38,777 nt of DNA from the NCBI GenBank assembly GCA_964384785.1, contig CAYLLH010000019.1, positions 1 through 38,777 on the forward strand, in the 5' to 3' direction. The notes beneath the pieces are model-generated. The model searched no databases. It had not been told where the DNA came from and saw nothing but the letters and a program-made list of their open reading frames with translations. This DNA comes from JAZKSG01 sp964384785. GTDB lineage: Archaea > Thermoplasmatota > E2 > DHVEG-1. Shown here piece by piece: positions 25,607-34,846 of this stretch; positions within the stretch are counted from its first letter, which is position 1, and each line of letters starts with the position of its first letter. The position numbers and the translations under genes were made by a program.

Positions 25607-26719
25607 ATGATAAAAAATCAGGATCTTTCATTAGTAAAAGAAGGAGAAACTAGTTTTTTTGTATACAATTCAAATATTTCACAGAAAGGACCTGGTTCTA
25701 TTACTAAACCTGCTTTTTATAATCCTGTTATGGAACTAAACAGAGATCTTTCAATACTTATTTGTCAGTATCTTATCAATGAAAAAGAAAAAACAGTTGA
25801 AATCTGTGATGGACTCTCTGCCTCTGGAGCAAGAGGAATTAGATTCTGTAATGAACTAACTGGAGATTTTGAGGTTTTTTTAAATGACTGGAGTAAAAAC
25901 TCATATAATCTTATTAAAAAAAATATAAAAAATACTAATGCTTCGAACGTTAAAATTTTTATGAAAGATTTAAATGTTTTACTTTCCGAAAAAAGATTTG
26001 ATTATATAGATGTAGATCCATTTGGAAGCCCCGCAGGTTTTATTGATTCAGCACTAAGAAGTATTCGAAATAATGGTATTATTGCTTGTACTGCAACTGA
26101 TACCACAGCATTATGTGGTGTTTACCCTAAGGTTTGTATTAGAAGATATGGAGCTAAACCATGTCATTCTTCTTGTATGAAAGAAACCGCTGTTAGGATT
26201 TTACTTGGTTTTATAGCTCGAGAGGCTGCTAAATATGATAAATCAGTAGTTCCAATTTTATCTTATAGTTCTGATCATTATTTCAGAGTATATGTAAAAA
26301 TAATCAAGGGTGCAAAGAAAGCAAATAAATCTGTTGAAAAGCTTGATGTTGTTTCTTCTGAGATATGTTTTTTTTCAAAAAAGAATAAAGAATGTTTTGG
26401 TCCAATGTGGCTTGGAAATTTACATGATAAAAAAACATTGATGGCATTGCGTGAGATTCTTTCTAAAAAGAATCTTAACACAAAAAATCGTGTTTATCAG
26501 ATGCTTGATTTGATGGAAGCAGAAGCTGTTCTTCCTGCTTTTTTTTACAATGTTGATGAGATTTCATCGGTTTTGAAAACAACTGCTCCGAAGATTAGAA
26601 TAATCCTTGATGATCTAAAAAAGAAGGGTTTTGAAGCATATCGTACTCATTTTGATGTTAATGGATTCAAGACTGATGCTTCAAAAAATGATATTAAAAA
26701 AGTTTTTTTAGTAGATTAA
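25607..26719 (+). CDS. trm1: tRNA (guanine26-N2)-dimethyltransferase Trm1
   Basis: A 370-residue SAM-dependent methyltransferase that dimethylates G26 of tRNA. The N-terminal VKEGETSFFVY and NPVMELNRDLS, the SAM site DGLSASGARGIRF, the catalytic DVDPFGSP and the CGVYPKVCIRRYGAKPC segment are diagnostic. The length is normal for archaea. The stop overlaps by four bases the stop of the convergent membrane-protein gene. Confidence 0.97.
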   Translation: MIKNQDLSLVKEGETSFFVYNSNISQKGPGSITKPAFYNPVMELNRDLSILICQYLINEKEKTVEICDGLSASGARGIRFCNELTGDFEVFLNDWSKNSYNLIKKNIKNTNASNVKIFMKDLNVLLSEKRFDYIDVDPFGSPAGFIDSALRSIRNNGIIACTATDTTALCGVYPKVCIRRYGAKPCHSSCMKETAVRILLGFIAREAAKYDKSVVPILSYSSDHYFRVYVKIIKGAKKANKSVEKLDVVSSEICFFSKKNKECFGPMWLGNLHDKKTLMALREILSKKNLNTKNRVYQMLDLMEAEAVLPAFFYNVDEISSVLKTTAPKIRIILDDLKKKGFEAYRTHFDVNGFKTDASKNDIKKVFLVD

Positions 26720-27087
26720 ACTGTTAGTTCTATTAGTATTCCTTTTTTTAGTAGATATTGAAATGTTTTTACTGTTATTATTACTGCTAGAATTATTTGG
26801 ATCATTATACATATTATTTCTTGGATGATGTTGAAATATTCTGGTCTTTCTTTGAGGGCTCCAGGGTATTTTTCTTGTATTACCACGCAGCCGAGTGCTG
26901 ATGATAATGCGTTATCGCCGTTTTTTAGTGAGTATTCATCAAAAACATGGTATTCTATTGGTTCTATGTATGGGTCGATATCTGACATTATCCAGTGTCC
27001 TGCTTCATGTAGTGGTGTTGATGCGATGATTACGATGGTTGATATTATGAAACCAAGTAGTAGTATCTTGATTTTTGTTTTTAGCAT
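26716..27087 (-). CDS. Small membrane protein with a HEAGH motif
   Basis: A 123-residue protein with a hydrophobic N-terminal segment, directly followed by STPLHEAGHWIMSDIDPYIEP, and two C-terminal hydrophobic stretches (about 84-106). HEAGH has the HExxH pattern of zinc metallopeptidases and lies at the membrane edge, as in M50-type intramembrane proteases, but no second motif (such as NxxPxxxLD) is present and the protein is short. Function is therefore open. An ATG at 27111 adds eight residues; the ATG at 27087 has AGGA seven bases upstream. It converges on trm1. Confidence 0.65.
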   Translation of the reverse strand: MLKTKIKILLLGFIISTIVIIASTPLHEAGHWIMSDIDPYIEPIEYHVFDEYSLKNGDNALSSALGCVVIQEKYPGALKERPEYFNIIQEIICIMIQIILAVIITVKTFQYLLKKGILIELTV

Positions 27088-27191
27088 GTTTTTTTCCTGT
27101 TTATTCCTCATTCAATATTAATTTAACAAGCTTAATATAAATAATTTATTATAAAATTATGTTTTTTTTGTAAAAAAACAGAAATAAAACC

Positions 27192-27200
27192 TTATATAAA
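27192..27200 (+). promoter_or_regulatory. TATA box for purN
   Basis: TTATATAAA lies about 75 bases before the PurN ATG. Transcription would start near 27220, giving a leader of about 50 bases with the purine-rich GAAGAGGTTAAGGAT before the start codon. Confidence 0.45.
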
Positions 27201-27274
27201 ATTATGAAAAACTAATAAAACATCATAATCATATCCCTAAAACAAAAAGAATTAGAAGAGGTTAAGGATAAACC

Positions 27275-27946
27275 ATGGTCTATAAGATAAAAGTTGGAGT
27301 ATTAGCCTCAGGAGGAGGAACAGACCTACAAAGCATAATAGATGCTTCAGAAAAAAATATGATAGATGCCGAAGTAAAAGTAGTAATATCTGACCGATGT
27401 GACGCATTTTGTTTAAAACGAGCAGAAAAACATAATATTCCAACTTATTTTGTTGATCCAAAAAAGAAAAACAGATCCGATATAGATTCAGATATCGATA
27501 AAATATTAGTTGAAAAAAATGTGGATTTGGTAGTAGGCGCAGGTTACATGAGGATTTTATCAAAAGATTTTGTTAAAAAATGGTATAGAAAACTAATCAA
27601 TATCCATCCAGCGTTACTTCCTTCTTTTAAAGGAACAAACGGGCAAGGTGATGCACTTGATTATGGGGTAAAAATAACAGGTTGCACAACTCATTTTATG
27701 GATGAAAAAATGGATCACGGTCCAATAATTCTTCAAGCCGCTGTAAAAGTAAAACAAGATGACACTCGTGACAGTTTAGCAAAAAGAATTTTAGAGGTTG
27801 AACATCAAATACTACCCCGAACAATCCAACTTTTTGCTCAAAAAAGATTAAAAATCGAAAAAAGAAAAGTAAAAATACTTCCAGGTGACAGTTGGATAGA
27901 AAAATATGATACAATTCCAGATGTTTTGTATTCGGAAGGATATTGA
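27275..27946 (+). CDS. purN: Phosphoribosylglycinamide formyltransferase PurN
   Basis: A 223-residue PurN that transfers a formyl group from 10-formyl-tetrahydrofolate to GAR in purine synthesis. The active-site residues are in place: Asn109 and His111 in INIHPALLPSFKG, and Asp147 in MDEKMDHGPI. The ASGGGTDLQS phosphate-binding loop is near the N-terminus. It appears as a single gene with its own promoter. The use of a folate-dependent PurN fits with thyX and folC nearby. Confidence 0.96.
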   Translation: MVYKIKVGVLASGGGTDLQSIIDASEKNMIDAEVKVVISDRCDAFCLKRAEKHNIPTYFVDPKKKNRSDIDSDIDKILVEKNVDLVVGAGYMRILSKDFVKKWYRKLINIHPALLPSFKGTNGQGDALDYGVKITGCTTHFMDEKMDHGPIILQAAVKVKQDDTRDSLAKRILEVEHQILPRTIQLFAQKRLKIEKRKVKILPGDSWIEKYDTIPDVLYSEGY

Positions 27947-28044
27947 TTGTTAAATATTTTTTTTGGCATATTTCGTGTTTTTAGTAAACATTTATAAATA
28001 ATTAAATATATATAATATATAGTTTATAAATATGTGTGATTTAG

Positions 28045-28590
28045 ATGAAACAGAAAATAATACCAATAATAGTAATATGCCTATTTATTCTAACAGGATT
28101 CTCAACCATATCAATTGCAAAAAAACAAATTAGTGAAACAACTAAACCAAATCAAAATGAAGTATTAAAGGAACAATCAACATCTATTAAAACCACAAGT
28201 ATTGATCCAGATGATGTGGAATTATATGTTGGAGGTGTCTTTTCACATTTCTATCTAAGACTACACCGCCCTATGTATCCACGTTTTCCATATGACGGAA
28301 TATATATTTTTATAGCATCAAAGGGAAATGAAAATTTCAGTTGCGTTATTGATGCATCGGTTTATGATAACAACGGAGAGGATATTATTTATGATTATGG
28401 TGATGATTATGATATTTTTCCTATTTCTCACACTAAAGTGGATTCAGATGGTTTTGGCATAAGTTTCCCTCTTAAAAAAGGATTCGGCAAGATTAACATT
28501 GATGTACATGTAGAAATAAATGATGGGGAGTGTAGTAAAGATTTATCAAAAACTGGATTTAGACTTGGTCGGTACGTGATTTTAATATAA
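28045..28590 (+). CDS. Secreted protein of unknown function
   Basis: A 181-residue protein with a typical signal peptide (MKQK, hydrophobic 5-23, small residues near 24) and a polar Ser/Thr/Lys-rich linker to about residue 52. The remainder is rich in beta-strand-like segments, acidic and Tyr-rich (YDYGDDYD), with two cysteines that could form a disulfide. It has no known motif. Several overlapping TATA-like sequences (27985-28030) precede it, so it is probably a single-gene unit with a short leader. Confidence 0.75.
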   Translation: MKQKIIPIIVICLFILTGFSTISIAKKQISETTKPNQNEVLKEQSTSIKTTSIDPDDVELYVGGVFSHFYLRLHRPMYPRFPYDGIYIFIASKGNENFSCVIDASVYDNNGEDIIYDYGDDYDIFPISHTKVDSDGFGISFPLKKGFGKINIDVHVEINDGECSKDLSKTGFRLGRYVILI

Positions 28591-28667
28591 ATATCAGTTC
28601 TTTCAAAAAACTTCTTCTTTTCTTTTTAAAGACTTAAATATTGAAATCTATTTCTGTTAAAAAATAG

Positions 28668-29954
28668 ATGAATTATTCAGATTTTTCAAAATGGATCACC
28701 AGTTTCCATAGATTCGGGATTAAACTAGACCTAAATAGAATAAAATACCTTTGCAAAAAACTAGAAAACCCTCAAAACAAATACAAAACAATACATGTAG
28801 CCGGTACAAATGGTAAAGGATCCGTTTGCACAATCCTTGAATCAATTCTAAGAGAGAACCATTACAAAACAGGAATCTATACCTCGCCTCATCTAGAATG
28901 CTTCCAAGAACGTATAAAAGTCAACAATAACAAAGTCTCAAAAGAAGAACTAACAAAAATTTACGGAAAAATCAAACCCATCACCGATGAAATACAAAAG
29001 AAAAACATAAATCCTACCTATTTTGAGGTAACTACAGCTATGGCTTTTGAATATTTTAAACAAAAAAATGTTGATATAGCCATTATAGAGGTAGGTCTTG
29101 GAGGACGATATGATGCAACAAACATTGTAAAACCAGTTTGCTCAGTTATAACTAATGTTACACTTGAACATCAAAACACTCTTGGAAAAACCATGGAAGA
29201 AATAGCGATTCAAAAATCTGGTATAATAAAAAAAGAAACACCTGTTATAACCGCTGCAGAAAAGAAAGCCTTGAATGTTATCAAAAAAACAGCTGAACAA
29301 AAAAAATCACCATTAATTATCATAAACAAAAAAGATTGGATAAGAAAAACTTTTTCAGATAAAAAACAAGTTTTTATGATTAAAACAAAAAATGAAACTT
29401 ATACAATTGAAACAAAATTACTTGGAAACTATCAAGGTGAAAACATAGCTCTTGCAATAAACACAATTGAACAACTAAAAACAAAAGGAATAAACACTTC
29501 AAAAAAACACATTAAAAATGGAATAAAAAACACTTATAATCCGGGTAGAACACAAGTTATACAAAAAAAACCATATATCATACTTGATGGTGCTCATAAC
29601 CCTGAAGCATCAAAGAAACTATCTTCCACAATAATTAAAGATTTCAAATATAATCGATTAATTCTTGTGATAGGTATTCTAAAAGATAAAAACATTAAAA
29701 AAATTTTAAAAAATTTAATAATTATCTCTGATGAAATAATACTTACACAACCGAATAACAAAAGAGCAGCGGAAATAGAAATATTAGAAAAAACAATCAA
29801 AGAAATAGATGAAAACAAAAAAACAATATCAATAAAAAACGTAAAAAAAGCAATAAGTAAAGCTGTGGAAATTTCAAAAAATGATGATTTAATCCTTATA
29901 ACAGGTTCATTGTACACTGTTGGAGATGCCAAAAAAATTTTTAAAAAACAATAA
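28668..29954 (+). CDS. folC: Dihydrofolate/folylpolyglutamate synthase FolC
   Basis: A 428-residue Mur-ligase-family enzyme that adds glutamate to dihydropteroate or folates. Key segments: GIKLDLNRIKYLC, the P-loop HVAGTNGKGSV (43-53), YTSPHLECFQERI, IIEVGLGGRYDATN, and DGAHNPEA in the C-terminal domain. The lysine-rich composition reflects the AT bias. It has no ribosome binding site; TTAAATATTG near 28633 is a suitable TATA box for a nearly leaderless transcript. Confidence 0.93.
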   Translation: MNYSDFSKWITSFHRFGIKLDLNRIKYLCKKLENPQNKYKTIHVAGTNGKGSVCTILESILRENHYKTGIYTSPHLECFQERIKVNNNKVSKEELTKIYGKIKPITDEIQKKNINPTYFEVTTAMAFEYFKQKNVDIAIIEVGLGGRYDATNIVKPVCSVITNVTLEHQNTLGKTMEEIAIQKSGIIKKETPVITAAEKKALNVIKKTAEQKKSPLIIINKKDWIRKTFSDKKQVFMIKTKNETYTIETKLLGNYQGENIALAINTIEQLKTKGINTSKKHIKNGIKNTYNPGRTQVIQKKPYIILDGAHNPEASKKLSSTIIKDFKYNRLILVIGILKDKNIKKILKNLIIISDEIILTQPNNKRAAEIEILEKTIKEIDENKKTISIKNVKKAISKAVEISKNDDLILITGSLYTVGDAKKIFKKQ

Positions 29955-30014
29955 GATAAATAAAATAAATTTTATATAATAAAGATCATATTGAGAAAAC
30001 CTGAAAATAAAAAA

Positions 30015-30866
30015 ATGATTGATAACAACCTAAAAAAAGACACATCATTCATAATTCTTGCAACTCTTCTATTAATATTATTCACAATATCTACTTACAC
30101 ATTATCATACCAATCAATAGAGGGAATACTGATACCTGGCATATGTTTCGGTTTTGCTTTTGTAATTCTATCATGGATACTTACACATCAATCTCATCTA
30201 AGAAAAACGTGGCCGTATCTAACTATTTTTATACTAACTTTTATCTATGTAAATTTCTGGAAAATAATTTACTTTTCCTTAGATTTTTCTTACAAAAAAC
30301 TAAAATTTATAGATTATAATATTTTTGAAATAATAATTTATTTACAAATAATTATAAGATTCTTAGCAGTATTAACCGTTGTAATAATTTTCTGGTATCT
30401 AGTAAAACCTAAAGATTTCCAAGATAAAAAACAATATTTTTTCATTAAAAAAGAAAACACAAAAAAAACAATACTAACAATTATTATCCCTTTTTTAGTT
30501 ACAACGCCTTACTGGCTTAATCTATTAACTTATTATCTTAATAAAAACTTTCATGCAGACTTATTACTTTCTAGTATGGATCTTTACCATTGGTATATTT
30601 TTCTAATCAAAGCAATACCATTATTTTTTGCAGCAATATTTTTTGCAATAATTATAAACCATCTAAAAGATAACAAAAAATATTATCTATACACATCTAT
30701 TGGGATTTTCGTATTAATTCAAAATATATCAATTCTCTCAATTTTTAACCTAACAGCTCAAAATTTTTTAACAAACATAATCTTTTTTTCTTTAAAAAAT
30801 GGAATAAGTTTTTTCTTCATTTTTTTAAGTCTTCTTTTACTTACTAAAAAAAGATACCTTGATTAA
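30015..30866 (+). CDS. Polytopic membrane protein of unknown function
   Basis: A 283-residue protein with about eight hydrophobic spans joined by short Lys-rich loops; I see no catalytic motif. A TTG at 29991 is in frame, but TTTATATA at 29971-29978 would start transcription near 30000, so the ATG at 30015 is preferred. It converges on the GT-C-like gene and shares a terminator with it. It could be part of the nearby surface-glycan functions, but this is only proximity. Confidence 0.65.
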   Translation: MIDNNLKKDTSFIILATLLLILFTISTYTLSYQSIEGILIPGICFGFAFVILSWILTHQSHLRKTWPYLTIFILTFIYVNFWKIIYFSLDFSYKKLKFIDYNIFEIIIYLQIIIRFLAVLTVVIIFWYLVKPKDFQDKKQYFFIKKENTKKTILTIIIPFLVTTPYWLNLLTYYLNKNFHADLLLSSMDLYHWYIFLIKAIPLFFAAIFFAIIINHLKDNKKYYLYTSIGIFVLIQNISILSIFNLTAQNFLTNIIFFSLKNGISFFFIFLSLLLLTKKRYLD

Positions 30867-30884
30867 AAAAAAAATTATTTTTTT
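30867..30884. terminator. Shared bidirectional terminator
   Basis: A run of A followed by ATTATTTTTTT lies between two convergent stops, giving an oligo-T tract at the end of each gene. Confidence 0.45.
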
Positions 30885-32761
30885 GAACCAGTATGTTCTT
30901 TAACAGCATTCCAGTTTATCTTGTAAAGCTCAGTCCACTCTAATGGTTCATTATTTACTTCATCAATTTCTTCACTTTCATTACGATAAAGAAGAGTAAA
31001 AAACGAAGATTTAAACTTGTTATATGAATCATCAGTCATTATAACATTTAACACTCCTTTTCTCTTAAGTCCTATGTGAACCTGTTTTTCAAACATGGTA
31101 TCATCTATGATGATATGAGTAATTCTACTGTAGTTTTTACCTATACCATAGAGTTCTGAAACACATTCATCTATATTTTCTGCAGACCACAGATGATATG
31201 TTTCATCCTTGGTTGTGTTGAAACCTGCGGATTCAACAATCCTTTCTAGTCTATGATCTGAAGCGACAACAGTATTGTTTTTATCAAGATTTTCAACCAT
31301 CCACTGGTCTATAGTTGAATAATCTCCTGCTGAGATCTGCTCATGGGATTGACCTAGGGATTCATGTAAATTGTAAACCGAAAACGCATTTGCAGTGATA
31401 AGGAAAAATATGAATGAAAAATAAATTATGTTTTTATTAAAATGAATTTTTTTTACATTTATTTTTGAAATCTCTGGTGTCTTAATCTTTAAAAAGTTTT
31501 TAATTTTTAAAAGCAATGATTCATAATCATATTTTAGGAAAATATTTCTTATACCATAAGCTGCGATAATACTTAATGGAATCTCAAGATATTCAAAATG
31601 TCTATGTGGAAACAATGGCCTTATGTTTAAAGTTAAACTGATAACTAACGAGAAAATAATAGCAAAAAACCATCCTCTTATAAAGGCACCATTTTTGGTA
31701 AAGTAGGTGGATCTAAAACCAGCACCTGTAAATGAAAAAACAATCAAAAGAGGAATAGTTAGAAGAATAGTTACTATGTTTAAACTAAAGTTAACACTTG
31801 GTATTTTGATAAAATAAAATGTAAACATTAAACATAAACCAGAAAAGAAAATAATTAAAAAACGTTTAATGGAATATTTAATAGAGGGTTCTTTTTTTTC
31901 TATGAAAACATTAAATCTTCTTTTCAACCAAATTACAAAAAAACTACCCGCAAAAAGAGTATAAAACAAAAAAATAGTAGAAGTATTACCAAATTCTAAA
32001 GCTCCAAAAACTATATCGTTACTCATAAAACTTTCATAAACTGGTATGGCGATAAAAGCCCAATAAGAAAAAATCAAAATACTAGCTGTTAGGATATACA
32101 CAACATCTTTTTTTAAATGTTCAGTCCAATCACGACGTACAGCGTTTTCAACGAAAACAATCATAATCAAACTAACAAGATAAAAATAAGTTGTGAGATG
32201 ATGCGACATAATCAATAACATTGTTGAAATAATTAGAGGAAAAACAAATAAAAAATTTCTACGATATTTTAAAAATAACAAAAAAGAAAACATCATAAAA
32301 AAATGTCCAACGGTCAAAGGATAAGTATGGCTAGTTTGATAAACATGAAATGGAAGCACTGCAAGAATCAAGCTAGAAAGCAAAGCAATTTTTTTATTTC
32401 CTGTAAGTTCTTTTACTACAAAGAAAAACAATAGAACAGTTAAACCACCGAATATCGGTCCAATTTTTGGCATAACTACTGATACATCTAAACCTGTTAA
32501 ACCTGAGATAAAAGCAGTTATCGCATACAAAACAGGAAAATAATTATAAGAACTACCCCAGCCAGTATAAGTGTTAAAAAGTTCACCAGTGGCAACAAAA
32601 TTCTTAGTGATACCAAGATATATCCCAAGATCACAACCCCATCCGTAATTAGTCCAAGCAGGAATAGAACGTATAAAAATTGCAAGTCCTGTAACTAATA
32701 AAACCCAGAAAACCCAGTTTTTAAGTAAACCTTGTAGTTTTGATTTAACATCTGCTTTCAT
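30875..32761 (-). CDS. Polytopic GT-C-like membrane glycosyltransferase
   Basis: A 628-residue protein with about 12 spans and a soluble C-terminal domain of about 170 residues, the layout of GT-C enzymes that use lipid-linked sugars. An acidic residue lies in the first external loop (Asp44 in WGCDLGIYLGI), as expected for metal binding, and SHTYPLTVGHF and MSHHLTTYFY follow in later loops. I cannot assign donor or acceptor; AlgB-like oligosaccharyltransferase motifs (WWDYG) are absent. TTTTATAA about 25 bases before the ATG suggests a leaderless transcript. The MurG-like gene is directly upstream. Confidence 0.7.
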   Translation of the reverse strand: MKADVKSKLQGLLKNWVFWVLLVTGLAIFIRSIPAWTNYGWGCDLGIYLGITKNFVATGELFNTYTGWGSSYNYFPVLYAITAFISGLTGLDVSVVMPKIGPIFGGLTVLLFFFVVKELTGNKKIALLSSLILAVLPFHVYQTSHTYPLTVGHFFMMFSFLLFLKYRRNFLFVFPLIISTMLLIMSHHLTTYFYLVSLIMIVFVENAVRRDWTEHLKKDVVYILTASILIFSYWAFIAIPVYESFMSNDIVFGALEFGNTSTIFLFYTLFAGSFFVIWLKRRFNVFIEKKEPSIKYSIKRFLIIFFSGLCLMFTFYFIKIPSVNFSLNIVTILLTIPLLIVFSFTGAGFRSTYFTKNGAFIRGWFFAIIFSLVISLTLNIRPLFPHRHFEYLEIPLSIIAAYGIRNIFLKYDYESLLLKIKNFLKIKTPEISKINVKKIHFNKNIIYFSFIFFLITANAFSVYNLHESLGQSHEQISAGDYSTIDQWMVENLDKNNTVVASDHRLERIVESAGFNTTKDETYHLWSAENIDECVSELYGIGKNYSRITHIIIDDTMFEKQVHIGLKRKGVLNVIMTDDSYNKFKSSFFTLLYRNESEEIDEVNNEPLEWTELYKINWNAVKEHTGSKK

Positions 32762-32835
32762 AGTATATCAATTATTTCCCGTTATAAAACTAATAGTTTA
32801 ATAAAATAACTATTACAACTATAAAAAATGTTTTT

Positions 32836-33909
32836 TTATATTTTTTGATAAACAATTTCAACAATTTTTTCAACTGTTTCATCAACATCGCATTTTCTTT
32901 GTATACCCTTCATTTTTTCCGCTATTTCAACATCTCTTCTAAGATCTAAATCGTCTTGTTTTACAGAATAAAAAGTACGTTTTTCATTATGGTATTCTGA
33001 CAAATATTCTTGTTCTATCTGACCTGGTGTAGGAGTCATTAAAGCCTTTGTTCCAATAACTGCAAGATCCATAATTGTTGAATAACCACTTCTTGAAACA
33101 ACTATTTTTGCTCTATTTAAAACATCTTCTCTTTCTTCTTTATTTAAAAAAGTATGAATCTCTGCATCCAAATTTTCTATGTTCTTTCTTTTCTCGTTTT
33201 TACCAAGAGTAACAACAATTTTTCCATCTAAATTTTGTATTTGTGAAAAAATTTTTTCTTCAAAAAAACTCCTCGGTGGTTCAGGTCCAGATATAGAAAT
33301 AAGATAATCTATATCTTTTTTTACATTTTTTTTATTAAAATCAGATAATACTCCAACATAGTGAAGTTTTTCATCTGGTATTTTGTTTAAATTATGGGAA
33401 AGATCACCTGATAAATTGTTTTCTTTATAATCTGGGATTAAAACACCGGCATATTTTCTGAAAAAGAATTCATTAAAAATTTCACTACCATCTTCAAAAA
33501 TTTTTAGTCTAAGAGGATTCATTATCCTTATCTGATGAGAAATAAAAAATGATGGAATATCTTTATTATATATCTCAAATCTTCCATCAGATATTATACA
33601 ATCACATTCTCTGTTTTCAAGTATTTTACAAAGAGTCTTCCAACCATATCTTAGACTTCCAACAAATTTAGGCCAATATATCATGCTTTTAGCGATAAAC
33701 TGCCTAGCGTTTTTAGAAAGTAACATGGGATAGTCAGGCATTTCAATATACTCTACATCCTCTCCCAGTTCTTTTTTTAACAGGTCTAATGATCTACCCT
33801 GAGAAATAATAGTTAACTCATTGTTTTCATCTAAAAGTTTTCTAATTACTGGTAATGATCTTGTAGCATGTCCAAGACCCCAAGCGCTAACACCGTATAT
33901 TATCTTCAT
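32836..33909 (-). CDS. MurG-like glycosyltransferase (TIGR00661-type)
   Basis: A 357-residue soluble GT-B enzyme. The N-terminal GVSAWGLGHATRSLPVI and the C-terminal SRSGYSTIMDLAVIGTKALM, TPGQIEQEYLS segment match the archaeal family related to MurG. Such enzymes use nucleotide sugars; the specific product is unknown. It lies 74 bases upstream of the GT-C-like gene on the same strand, and both may act in surface glycosylation. It diverges from pyrF. Confidence 0.82.
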   Translation of the reverse strand: MKIIYGVSAWGLGHATRSLPVIRKLLDENNELTIISQGRSLDLLKKELGEDVEYIEMPDYPMLLSKNARQFIAKSMIYWPKFVGSLRYGWKTLCKILENRECDCIISDGRFEIYNKDIPSFFISHQIRIMNPLRLKIFEDGSEIFNEFFFRKYAGVLIPDYKENNLSGDLSHNLNKIPDEKLHYVGVLSDFNKKNVKKDIDYLISISGPEPPRSFFEEKIFSQIQNLDGKIVVTLGKNEKRKNIENLDAEIHTFLNKEEREDVLNRAKIVVSRSGYSTIMDLAVIGTKALMTPTPGQIEQEYLSEYHNEKRTFYSVKQDDLDLRRDVEIAEKMKGIQRKCDVDETVEKIVEIVYQKI

Positions 33910-34012
33910 AACACAAAACTTGTGTAATCAATTAATGGTTAAAAAAATACTGGGAAAAATTATTATCAGATAATTGTTTTCTTAACAAAAAAAAGTTGAG
34001 GTTCTAAGGTTT

Positions 34013-34825
34013 ATGGATTTTAAAACAAAACTTACAAAAATTATTAAAAAAAATAACAGTTTAGTATCAGTAGGTCTAGATATAGATAAATCTAAAATGC
34101 CAGATTTTTTGTTTAAACAAAACAAAAATCCTTATATTGATTTTAATAAACAAATTATTGATACAACCAAGGATCTGGTATGTGCATATAAAATCAATAT
34201 GGCATTTTATGAAGTTTTAAAAGATGGATACAAGATTTTGAAAGAAACTATTGATTATATCCCTAAAGATATTGTAGTTATCCTTGATGGAAAAAGAAAT
34301 GATATTGGTAACACAGCTAAAATGTATGCTAGTAGTCTTTTTGATTTTTTAAAAGCGGATTCAACAACAGTTAATCCTTATCTTGGTCTTGATGGAGTTA
34401 AACCGTTTTTAGAACATAGTGATAAATGTAGTTTTATTCTTTGTAGGACTTCTAATGCTTCAGCTAAAGATTTTCAGGATTTAAAAATACAAAATGTTCC
34501 TCTTTATGAGAAAGTAGCTGAAAAAATAAAAGAATGGAACAACAAGTTTGGTAATTGCGGTGTTGTTGTTGGAGCTACATATCCTGAGGAACTTAAAAAA
34601 ATACGAGAAATTCTTGGAGAAGATATTCCTTTTTTGATTCCTGGTGTTGGAAAACAAGGTGGGGATGTTGAAAAAACAGTAGAAAATGGTACGAATTCAG
34701 ATGGATCAATGGCTGTTATTAACTCGTCTAGAGGAATTATATATGCAGGATCTAACGATGATTTTGCATTAAAATCCCGTGAAAAAACAAAGGAACTTAA
34801 AAACGAAATCAACAGTTACCGATAA
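34013..34825 (+). CDS. pyrF: Orotidine 5'-phosphate decarboxylase, type 2
   Basis: A 270-residue PyrF, the last step of UMP synthesis. The catalytic set is in LDGKRNDIGNTA (Asp92, Lys94, Asp97); NPYLGLDGVKPFL and PGVGKQGGD follow. The length and the DGKRNDI form of the motif match the longer type 2 enzymes common in bacteria, while most archaea have a form of about 210 residues. TTGAGGT at 33996-34002 is the ribosome binding site, ten bases before the ATG. It is a single gene. Confidence 0.93.
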   Translation: MDFKTKLTKIIKKNNSLVSVGLDIDKSKMPDFLFKQNKNPYIDFNKQIIDTTKDLVCAYKINMAFYEVLKDGYKILKETIDYIPKDIVVILDGKRNDIGNTAKMYASSLFDFLKADSTTVNPYLGLDGVKPFLEHSDKCSFILCRTSNASAKDFQDLKIQNVPLYEKVAEKIKEWNNKFGNCGVVVGATYPEELKKIREILGEDIPFLIPGVGKQGGDVEKTVENGTNSDGSMAVINSSRGIIYAGSNDDFALKSREKTKELKNEINSYR

Positions 34826-34846
34826 AAAAAACAAGAAAAATTTTTA

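Noticed and set aside
30875..32761. AglB oligosaccharyltransferase
   Set aside because: The WWDYG motif and typical DxD/ExD pattern are not seen, so only a general GT-C-like call is made.
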